A DNA stretch of 5,628 nucleotides from the NCBI GenBank assembly GCA_025927515.1, contig JAICLG010000197.1:1-5628 (forward strand). The letters run 5' to 3'. Shown one piece after another: positions 1 through 5,106 of the stretch. The DNA comes from Hyphomicrobium sp. Its GTDB lineage: Bacteria > Pseudomonadota > Alphaproteobacteria > Rhizobiales > Hyphomicrobiaceae. The notes beneath the pieces were generated by a model, which worked only from the letters and a program-made list of their open reading frames with translations, did not search any database and was not told where the DNA came from. Position numbers and translations under genes: made by a program. Position 1 is the stretch's first letter. Each line of letters starts with the position of its first letter.

Positions 1-691
1 CCGTGATCTTTTTAGACAAGTCGCCGTTGGCCACGGCGATGGTGACCTCGGCGATATTGCGAACCTGCGCCGTGAGGTTCGACGCCATAGAGTTCACGCT
101 TTCGGTCAGGTCTTTCCAGACGCCCGTCACCTCGCGGATTTGGGCCTGTCCGCCGAGCTTGCCTTCGGTGCCGACCTCGCGGGCGACGCGCGTAACTTCG
201 GACGTGAAGACCGAAAGCTGTTTGATCATCGAATTGACGATCGTCGCGGAGCGCAGGAATTCGCCTTTGAGGGGGCGGCCATTGACTTCGAGCCGCATGG
301 GCTGAAGAAGGTCGCCCTGGGCGACGGCGGCGATCGTGCGGGTGACTTCGGCGGTCGGCTGCAGGAGGTCGTCGATCAGAGAATTGACGGATTCTTCCAT
401 CTCGCCCCACGCACCGTGCGGGACGCCAAGGTTGACGCGCAGATTGGTGATGCCTTCTTCGCCGACAACCTCGCCGACCCGGCGAAGTTGGCTAGCCATG
501 CGCTGGTTGGCTGCAACAATCTCGTTGAACGTGTCGGCAATTTTACCGGGCAGCCCATCCCAGTCGCCTGCCATACGGACCGTAAAATCCCCACCCTTCA
601 CCGCCTGCAGGGCCTGAAGCATGTGAATAAGCAAAGTATCGGAACCACCCGTGAAGCGTTCGGCTTCAACCGTGTCGAACCGTTCCGACAT
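1..691 (-). CDS. Tandem-HAMP sensory protein, probable soluble hybrid histidine kinase (N-terminal 230 aa, cut by window edge)
   Basis: The reading frame is open from an ATG at 691-689 to the left edge, giving 230 residues without a stop. It begins MSERFDTVEAERF and then shows repeated HAMP-like units: a segment with DWDGLPGKIADTFNEIVAAN (residues 43-62), a unit from about AWGEMEESVNSLIDDLL (94-110) to TIAAVAQGDL (119-128), and another from VWKDLTESVNSMASNL (191-206) to IAVANGDLSKKI (218-229). The recurring 'W..L..SVNSM...L' and 'ia.GDL' signatures are typical of poly-HAMP signalling proteins such as group III hybrid kinases. No transmembrane segment or signal peptide is visible, so it is likely cytoplasmic. 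A Shine-Dalgarno GGGGAG (704-699) sits 7 nt before the ATG, supporting this start. An EcfG-type promoter lies just upstream. The kinase and receiver domains would lie outside the window, so 'hybrid kinase' is inference; a HAMP-only adaptor or another effector type is possible. Confidence 0.85.
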   Translation of the reverse strand, partial: MSERFDTVEAERFTGGSDTLLIHMLQALQAVKGGDFTVRMAGDWDGLPGKIADTFNEIVAANQRMASQLRRVGEVVGEEGITNLRVNLGVPHGAWGEMEESVNSLIDDLLQPTAEVTRTIAAVAQGDLLQPMRLEVNGRPLKGEFLRSATIVNSMIKQLSVFTSEVTRVAREVGTEGKLGGQAQIREVTGVWKDLTESVNSMASNLTAQVRNIAEVTIAVANGDLSKKIT

Positions 692-728
692 GAAAGTACT
701 CCCCGCCTGCAAGAGGTAAACACCACTA

Positions 729-754
729 AACGCCGCCGGTGTGGGGACGGTTCC
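729..754 (-). promoter_or_regulatory. EcfG (general stress sigma factor) promoter of the tandem-HAMP gene
   Basis: On the minus strand GGAAC (754-750) is followed, after 17 nt, by CGTT (732-729). This matches the alphaproteobacterial EcfG consensus GGAAC-N16/17-CGTT exactly. Transcription would start about 6-9 nt further on, near 721-724, giving a leader of about 30 nt that contains the Shine-Dalgarno at 704-699. The position and the presence of ecfG in the same window make a real promoter likely. It implies that the HAMP sensor gene is transcribed under general stress. Confidence 0.8.
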
Positions 755-898
755 GTACAAATGTACGTCGCTCAATAAAAATGCGCGCCAACGGTTACGG
801 GTAGCCCGCGGCTGTTAACTGAAGCCGAGGAACGTCGTCGCTGTCTCCCCAACGTGGCGCCGTTGTGCCGCCGGCGAATTAAGCTCAAGGAAGGTGGC

Positions 899-929
899 GA
901 GAAAGGGGCTTCTCTCCGCGAGGCCCCCC
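899..929 (-). terminator. Possible weak intrinsic terminator downstream of ecfG
   Basis: On the minus strand GGGGC (927-923) can pair with GCCCC (909-905) around a 13-nt loop, extended by two G-U pairs, and is followed by TTTCTC. It lies about 50 nt past the ecfG stop codon and before the HAMP gene promoter, where a terminator is expected. The stem is short and the U-tract is interrupted, so the call is tentative. The rest of 692-977 shows no gene or RNA that I can recognise. Confidence 0.3.
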
Positions 930-977
930 AGCCTACAGCATCTTAAATTTTTTGGCCCCTGGAGAGCGTCGCTGTGA

Positions 978-1553
978 TCAGCGGCTCGAGCTTTTGGCAG
1001 GAGAAGGCTGCTCGGTCTGCCCGTGATCTGTATCGTGCGCTGAGGGTCGATCCGAACCCTCGACGGGAGGTTGCCCCGATGTTTCCTCTACCAGCCGGCT
1101 TCTGGCGCGATTGACCCTGCTTTTCATCGTACCGATCGCGCAGCCGCAGACACGCGCCGCATCTTCATAAGAGAAACCTTCCGCGGTTATCAGCAGCAGT
1201 GCCTCGCGATGGTCGGGCGAGAGGCGCATGAGCGCTTTGCGCATGTCCTCGAATTCAAGCTGCATCAATTGCGTTGGAGGCACGCTTGCATTCATCGCGG
1301 CGTGGTCCTCGTCAAGCTCTTCGCGCTGCGATTTGCGGTAGTGGGTGAAGTAGGTGTTGCGCAAAATCGTGAAGAGCCACGCCTTCAAGTTCGAATCCGG
1401 AACAAAAGATTCCTTGTGAGCCCAAGCTTTTAGGAGCGTTTCCTGAACAAGATCGTTGGAAAGCTGGCCATCCCCGCAAAGGGAATGCGCAAAAGCCCGG
1501 AGGTTGGGAATAGTTTCGATCAAGGCCTCCGCGAAACTTGGCGTTTCCGTCAC
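978..1553 (-). CDS. ecfG: EcfG-type (ECF15) RNA polymerase sigma factor of the general stress response
   Basis: This 191-residue protein is the alternative sigma factor that recruits core RNA polymerase to general stress promoters. Region sigma-2 covers about residues 12-75, with LSNDLVQETLLKAW (31-44) and LKAWLFTILRNTYFTHYRK (56-74). Region sigma-4 covers about 104-156, with LSPDHREALLLITAEGFSYE (111-130) and the DNA-recognition helix around GTMKSRVNRARSRL (141-154). The start is GTG (1553-1551), whose last bases overlap the nepR stop as GTGA. A near-perfect Shine-Dalgarno AAGGAGG (1567-1561) with 7-nt spacing supports it, and no ATG lies nearby upstream. The last 35 or so residues form a polar, proline- and serine-rich tail beyond sigma-4. 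Genetic context (nepR upstream in the same operon, phyR divergent) identifies it as the GSR sigma factor. By family knowledge NepR holds it inactive until phosphorylated PhyR removes NepR. Confidence 0.95.
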   Translation of the reverse strand: MTETPSFAEALIETIPNLRAFAHSLCGDGQLSNDLVQETLLKAWAHKESFVPDSNLKAWLFTILRNTYFTHYRKSQREELDEDHAAMNASVPPTQLMQLEFEDMRKALMRLSPDHREALLLITAEGFSYEDAARVCGCAIGTMKSRVNRARSRLVEETSGQPPVEGSDRPSAHDTDHGQTEQPSPAKSSSR

Positions 1554-1789
1554 TCCGATCCCTCCTTGGAGTTTAGCGCGTGTATCAGCTGTAGAAGTTC
1601 CTCGGGCACCGGCTCTCGCACCATCGACGCGTACATCGAGCGCATGCGCTCGCCGATGAGCTGCGTTGCAATTCCCGGGAGGTGGGCAACTGCCGGCCGG
1701 TCCGGTTCGGGCTCGGGATCGTTGTTGATCTCTGGAATCTCTTCTTTCCGTGAGTGCTCCTCCGGCCCATCAAAGCGATGTTGCGTCAT
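1550..1789 (-). CDS. nepR: NepR anti-sigma factor
   Basis: A 79-residue protein. The C-terminal half carries the NepR core: helix 1 around IATQLIGERMRSMYASMV (40-57), the EPVP turn (59-62) and helix 2 around EELLQLIHALN (63-73). The N-terminal 35 residues are acidic and proline-rich and probably disordered, as in other NepR proteins. NepR binds EcfG and blocks its access to core polymerase; phosphorylated PhyR competes through its sigma-like domain. The ATG at 1789-1787 was chosen because the family is normally about 60-80 residues; the frame stays open for another 81 codons upstream, but that stretch crosses the divergent promoters and does not look like protein. The Shine-Dalgarno is weak (AAGG about 13 nt upstream). 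The gene overlaps ecfG by 4 nt, which suggests translational coupling and matched amounts of the two partners. An EcfG-like promoter lies about 90 nt upstream. Confidence 0.93.
   Translation of the reverse strand: MTQHRFDGPEEHSRKEEIPEINNDPEPEPDRPAVAHLPGIATQLIGERMRSMYASMVREPVPEELLQLIHALNSKEGSE
1561..1567 (-). promoter_or_regulatory. Strong Shine-Dalgarno deciding the GTG start of ecfG
   Basis: AAGGAGG on the minus strand, inside the last codons of nepR, lies 7 nt before the GTG at 1553-1551. It is far stronger than the site before nepR and fixes the non-ATG start of ecfG. It could let ecfG be translated partly independently of coupling from nepR. Confidence 0.8.
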
Positions 1790-1877
1790 GAAAAATCCGG
1801 CCTTGTCGATTTTTCGATTGGCCTCGTTTGCGATATCCTTGCCGTCGATGCTCCGAGGCGAAGCACCCAGCTGGCCA

Positions 1878-1902
1878 AACCACACAGTGAAGAATTCGTT
1901 CC
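1878..1902 (-). promoter_or_regulatory. EcfG-type promoter of nepR-ecfG
   Basis: On the minus strand GGAAC (1902-1898) is followed after 16 nt by GGTT (1881-1878). The -35 element is perfect; the -10 differs from CGTT only in its first base. Transcription would start near 1870, giving a leader of about 80 nt before nepR. Positive autoregulation of nepR-ecfG by EcfG is common in this system. The -10 mismatch makes it somewhat less certain than the phyR promoter facing it. Confidence 0.65.
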
Positions 1903-1907
1903 ACCCG

Positions 1908-1932
1908 GGAACCAACAACCCTGGAATGCGTT
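1908..1932 (+). promoter_or_regulatory. EcfG-type promoter of phyR
   Basis: GGAAC (1908-1912) is followed after 16 nt by CGTT (1929-1932), an exact match to the EcfG consensus. Transcription should begin near 1938-1941, leaving a leader of about 60 nt before the phyR ATG. Its -35 lies only 5 nt from the -35 of the divergent nepR promoter. Confidence 0.85.
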
Positions 1933-1955
1933 CGGTGTGGGAGTGCAGCCTGACC

Positions 1956-1998
1956 GGAGGTGCGCAAGCGCTGGTGGTCGGGTCGGGAGGTGTGCAAG
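1956..1998 (+). repeat. Imperfect 13-nt direct repeat in the phyR leader, second copy holding the Shine-Dalgarno
   Basis: GGAGGTGCGCAAG (1956-1968) recurs as GGAGGTGTGCAAG (1986-1998), 12 of 13 bases identical and exactly 30 nt apart. The second copy contains the best Shine-Dalgarno for phyR (GGGAGG, 1985-1990), about 12 nt before the ATG, a slightly long spacing. The first copy could act as a standby ribosome site or be the relic of a small duplication; no function is demonstrated. Confidence 0.5.
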
Positions 1999-2002
1999 AG
2001 TT

Positions 2003-2806
2003 ATGTCGATAGCCCAGACAATTCGACCTCATTTGCCGTATCTACGGCGGTTCGCTCGAACGTTGACCGGGACGCAGGAAGCCGGGGACGCGTACGTCGC
2101 GACTTTGCTGGAAGGGCTTGTCTCAACGCCCTCCGATTTTCCGACCCAAATGCCCTCCAGGGTGGCGCTGTATCACCTGTTTCTGAGGGTATGGAATTCC
2201 GTGCGGCTCTACACGCACGGAGGCGATCCCGCACAAGGTGCGATCAACACGGCGCAGCGCCGCATCAACTCGATAAGCTCACTGCCACGACAAGCTTTTC
2301 TTCTGGTGGCCGTCGAAGGTTTCACCGCCGCGGAAGCCGCCACGATCCTGGAGGTCGGAGAGAGCGACATCGAGAGCTTGCTCGACATAGCGGGGCAGGA
2401 AATTGCGCACCAGGTCGCGACCAACGTTCTCATCATCGAGGACGAGCTTCTGATTGCGATGGACCTGGAATCCATCGTGACGAGCCTCGGCCATACCGTT
2501 CAAGATGTGGCGACGACCAAAACGGAGGCTCTTGCCGCTGTCAAACGTCAGAAGCCGGGTCTCATTCTTGCCGACGTCAAGCTCGCCGACGGGAGCAGCG
2601 GCCTCGACGCGGTAAAGGAGATCGTATCGAATGGCGAGGTGCCAATCATCTTCATCACGGCCTACCCGGAAAAGGTTTTGACGGGAGAGAGGCCCGAGCC
2701 GACGTTTCTCATCTCCAAGCCATTTCAGCGGGAAACGGTCATGGCTATTATCAGCCAGGCATTGTTTTTCGACACGAAAGCGCATCCGCGCCCGGCCGCG
2801 GCGTAG
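2003..2806 (+). CDS. phyR: PhyR, general stress response regulator (sigma-like domain plus receiver)
   Basis: A 267-residue protein, the usual length for PhyR. The N-terminal half imitates EcfG: a sigma-2-like part (about 1-70, with LPYLRRFARTLTGTQEAGD at 11-29) and a sigma-4-like part (about 85-137, with LPRQAFLLVAVEGFTAAEAA at 94-113). The C-terminal receiver spans about 139-255: acidic residues E146 and D147 (IIEDE), predicted phosphoacceptor D191 in LILADVKLADG, T219 in the FITAYPE motif typical of PhyR-type receivers, and K239 in ISKPF. When phosphorylated, PhyR binds NepR through the sigma-like domain and so frees EcfG. The ATG at 2003 was chosen over the open frame upstream because it fits the family length and follows the promoter and Shine-Dalgarno. 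It is divergent from nepR-ecfG, as in most Hyphomicrobiales. Residues 257-267 form a short basic and alanine-rich tail. No cognate PhyK-like kinase is seen in the window. Confidence 0.97.
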   Translation: MSIAQTIRPHLPYLRRFARTLTGTQEAGDAYVATLLEGLVSTPSDFPTQMPSRVALYHLFLRVWNSVRLYTHGGDPAQGAINTAQRRINSISSLPRQAFLLVAVEGFTAAEAATILEVGESDIESLLDIAGQEIAHQVATNVLIIEDELLIAMDLESIVTSLGHTVQDVATTKTEALAAVKRQKPGLILADVKLADGSSGLDAVKEIVSNGEVPIIFITAYPEKVLTGERPEPTFLISKPFQRETVMAIISQALFFDTKAHPRPAAA

Positions 2807-2837
2807 CGATACTGGCTGCTTTCTGATTTCCAGCAAA

Positions 2838-5018
2838 TCAAGCCATGATGACCTTGGCGCCGCCCCGCGAATTCGTGACGTCGGCAGTTACGCTGCCGTT
2901 GACGTTGCGTAAGACGAAATTCGCCGAGCCGTCCCCAACCCGTAGATCTCGAATCGAGAGGGCGCCAACGCTGGCGGGCAGGCGCGGCGAGCGGAGCGTG
3001 ATCGTGCGCGATGCGGCGTCGATCTTCAAACCCAGCATGGCGCTCAGGATGTGAAGCATGGCGCCGCTGGCCCAAGCCTGCGGCGCGCACGCGACGGGGT
3101 AGAGGATCGGTGCGCGGCCGGGACGACGACGGAAGCCACAAAATAATTCAGGCAGCCGGTGCTGATCCATTTGCATGGCTGCGTCGAGGAGACCCTCAAA
3201 AACCGGTTGGACGTAATCGCGCAGGCCATAATGGGCGAATCCCGCCGTGATCATGGAGTTGTCGTGCGGCCAGATAGAGCCGTTGTGATACGACATCGGA
3301 TTATAGCGGGCTTCCGATGTCGCGATCGTTCGGATGCCCCAACCGGAAAAGAAGTTCGGGGAGAGAACCTGCGCAGCGATGCGCGACGCGCGCTCCTTGG
3401 AGGCAATACCCGTGAACAGAAGATGCGCAGCGTTGCTTGAGCGGACCTCGACGCGCTTTTTATAGCCATCGAGCGCCAGCGCGTAGCAGCCGATGTCCTC
3501 TGACCAGAATTCGCGTTCGAATTTCTGACGCAGAGTTTCGGCTTGCCGCATGAGATCGGCGGCACGCTCGGTGTCTCCGAGTTCGGAAGCCATGCGGGCG
3601 GCAGCAACCTTTGCCGCATAGACGTAGCCCTGCACTTCAACGATTGCGATTGGCCCCTGGGCCAAACTTCCATCACGATGAAAAACGGCGTCGTTGCTGT
3701 CTTTCCATCCTTGGTTGGCCAATCCGCTTTCGGTTTCTCGCGCGTACTCGACGAAGCCGTCACCATCCGGATCTCCGGGACCGTCGATCCAGTCGAGGGC
3801 GCGGAGGACGGCGGGCCAGATCTCGGTCAGGAAATTCTTGTCGGCGGTCGCGTCCAGGTATGCTCCGGCGACGAGGACGAAGAGAGGCGTCGAGTCCACG
3901 CTTCCGTAGTAACGTCCAAATGGGATTTCGCGTAGCGCGGCCATCTCGCCGCCGCGCATTTCATGCAAGATTTTTCCGGGCTGAGCGTCGGCGTCGGCGT
4001 CGTGGCTCTCGGCCTGGAAGCGGGCGAGGCGGCGAAGAACGCCGCGTGCGATCGATGGATCGAGCCAAAGGACCTGCAGGGCGGTGATGAGCGCGTCGCG
4101 GCCGAACGTCGTCGAGTACCACGGCGTGCCGGCATAGGGATAGGGGCCGTCGTCGGTGTTGGTCGTCAAAAGACGGAGATCGGACATCGCGCGCTTGAGA
4201 ACGGAGTCCAGTTCCTGATTGGAAGCCGTGACGCTCGTCGTTTCGAGCTCCGAGCGCCTGAGCGTCCGGTGCGCGTCGCGAAGGCCTTTGACGTAGGAAC
4301 AGGAGGGGCGAACCTGACCCGTATCGGCGGCGGCGGTGATGAAGATTTTCGCCGAGCGCTTGGGCGGAAGATTGAGATGATAGAGCGCCGCCGTTTCGGT
4401 TAGCGATGCGGGCTCCGGTTCGACATGAATACTGGTGTGCCGAACGACCTTGTCGAGACCTTCGTAAGCGAAGATCACCGCTTGAGATGATTGTACGTGG
4501 CGGGAGACAGTGCCGCGCCTTTCACGCCGCATGCCGCGGACTTCAAATATGTCGGCGAAATCGCAATCGAAAACCAGCGAAACCGCGAGATCGAGTTCGT
4601 CGCTGCTGTGATTGGTAATCAGGAGGCGCTGACGCATGGCGCCATTGCGCACGTAGCTCGTTCGATAAACGTGGACGGCGTCCTTGGTCAGCCACAGTGA
4701 GCCGTCGACGTAGACGTCGGGGTTGGTCAAGTCCGAGCAGAGCTGGACGTCGGTTCCGTCGAGCGTCGAGCCGAGAAGAAGGGGCGCATGGCGCGCCACC
4801 AGTAATTCGAGGCGAGATAGATAGCGCGTATCTTTATAGAAAAAACCGTTGCCGCGATCCCCAGCCGCGCCGATGTCGCCGTGCGTATCGAGAACGGCGA
4901 AGGCATCGTCGTGCTTCAGTGTTTCGTGGTCACGACCAGAACCACGGGATGTGGTAATGAGGAACTCGGGTTCCTCATGGTTGTGTTCGGTCGTCTCGCG
5001 GCCAGAAGCGAATCCCAT
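2838..5018 (-). CDS. Amylo-alpha-1,6-glucosidase / glycogen-debranching-type glycoside hydrolase
   Basis: A 726-residue cytoplasmic-looking protein without signal peptide. The N-terminal domain (about 20-230) fits the bacterial debranching-enzyme N-terminal family: LKHDDAFAVLDTHGDI (34-49), GFFYKDTRYLSRLELL (58-73) and DLTNPD (96-101). The C-terminal part (about 265-665) fits an (alpha/alpha)6 glucosidase: YAGTPWYSTTFGRDALIT (295-312), GKILHEMRGGEMA (348-360), YYGSVDSTPLFV (370-381), NQGWKDSNDAV (435-445), IAIVEVQGYVYAA (457-469) and YHNGSIWPHDNSMI (577-590), all conserved blocks. Acidic residues in these blocks (D308, E353, D375, D440, E461) are candidates for the active site; I cannot assign which are catalytic. 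The likely role is hydrolysis of alpha-1,6 or related glucosidic bonds in glycogen-like or oligosaccharide substrates; the true substrate is unknown. The ATG at 5018-5016 is the first start after an in-frame stop upstream; its Shine-Dalgarno is weak. It follows a glycosyltransferase gene and faces phyR, with 31 nt between the stop codons and no clear terminator there. Confidence 0.9.
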   Translation of the reverse strand: MGFASGRETTEHNHEEPEFLITTSRGSGRDHETLKHDDAFAVLDTHGDIGAAGDRGNGFFYKDTRYLSRLELLVARHAPLLLGSTLDGTDVQLCSDLTNPDVYVDGSLWLTKDAVHVYRTSYVRNGAMRQRLLITNHSSDELDLAVSLVFDCDFADIFEVRGMRRERRGTVSRHVQSSQAVIFAYEGLDKVVRHTSIHVEPEPASLTETAALYHLNLPPKRSAKIFITAAADTGQVRPSCSYVKGLRDAHRTLRRSELETTSVTASNQELDSVLKRAMSDLRLLTTNTDDGPYPYAGTPWYSTTFGRDALITALQVLWLDPSIARGVLRRLARFQAESHDADADAQPGKILHEMRGGEMAALREIPFGRYYGSVDSTPLFVLVAGAYLDATADKNFLTEIWPAVLRALDWIDGPGDPDGDGFVEYARETESGLANQGWKDSNDAVFHRDGSLAQGPIAIVEVQGYVYAAKVAAARMASELGDTERAADLMRQAETLRQKFEREFWSEDIGCYALALDGYKKRVEVRSSNAAHLLFTGIASKERASRIAAQVLSPNFFSGWGIRTIATSEARYNPMSYHNGSIWPHDNSMITAGFAHYGLRDYVQPVFEGLLDAAMQMDQHRLPELFCGFRRRPGRAPILYPVACAPQAWASGAMLHILSAMLGLKIDAASRTITLRSPRLPASVGALSIRDLRVGDGSANFVLRNVNGSVTADVTNSRGGAKVIMA
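4957..4978 (-). repeat. Perfect 9-bp inverted repeat within the first codons of the debranching gene
   Basis: ATGAGGAAC (4978-4970) and GTTCCTCAT (4965-4957) are perfect complements around a 4-nt loop CCGA on the coding strand. The hairpin covers about codons 14-21 (His-Glu-Glu-Pro-Glu-Phe-Leu-Ile), starting 40 nt after the first base of the start codon. It may be chance, or it may slow translation or affect mRNA stability. Confidence 0.45.
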
Positions 5019-5041
5019 GATGTCGATCTTTTCAAACGGCT

Positions 5042-5077
5042 GTCCGGGCGTGCTGGCTGACTACGCCCCCTCCGGAC
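5042..5077 (-). other. Hairpin in the leader between the glycosyltransferase and debranching genes
   Basis: On the minus strand the 3' arm ACGCCCGGAC (5051-5042) pairs fully with GTCC (5077-5074) plus GGGCGT (5068-5063), leaving the purine run GGAGG (5073-5069) as a 5-nt bulge and an 11-nt loop. No U-tract follows, so it is not a classical intrinsic terminator. It could be an RNA processing or stability element that sets different expression of the two genes. The remaining bases of this 88-nt gap show nothing else recognisable. Confidence 0.4.
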
Positions 5078-5106
5078 GGCATTGAATGGCGGTAACTGAG
5101 TGCCGC

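Noticed and set aside
140..778. Plus-strand open frame of 212 codons opposite the HAMP gene
   Set aside because: It lies antisense to a frame with clear HAMP-like repeats and also crosses the EcfG promoter; its residues show no family signature. It is a shadow caused by high GC codon use.
829..864. GGAAC at 829-833 on the plus strand as another EcfG promoter
   Set aside because: No CGTT lies 16-17 nt downstream (the nearest is 27 nt away), and no plus-strand gene follows.
970..983. CGCTG-ATCA-CAGCG palindrome across the ecfG stop codon
   Set aside because: The stem is only 5 bp and no U-run follows; too short to call a terminator or an operator.
1754..2002. Possible 83-codon N-terminal extension of PhyR
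   Set aside because: It would overlap the start of nepR and include the phyR promoter itself. PhyR proteins are about 265 residues, matching the ATG at 2003.
1790..2032. Possible 81-codon N-terminal extension of NepR
   Set aside because: It would cross both divergent promoters and the start of phyR, and would double the usual length of NepR.
1960..2826. Plus-strand open frame of 288 codons overlapping phyR in another frame
   Set aside because: Its Arg/Gly/Ser-rich translation is typical of an off-frame read of a high-GC gene, while the phyR frame carries all conserved receiver residues.
2807..2837. Bidirectional terminator between phyR and the debranching gene
   Set aside because: Only a 4-5-bp imperfect pairing (GCTG/CAGC) with no proper U-tract could be found.
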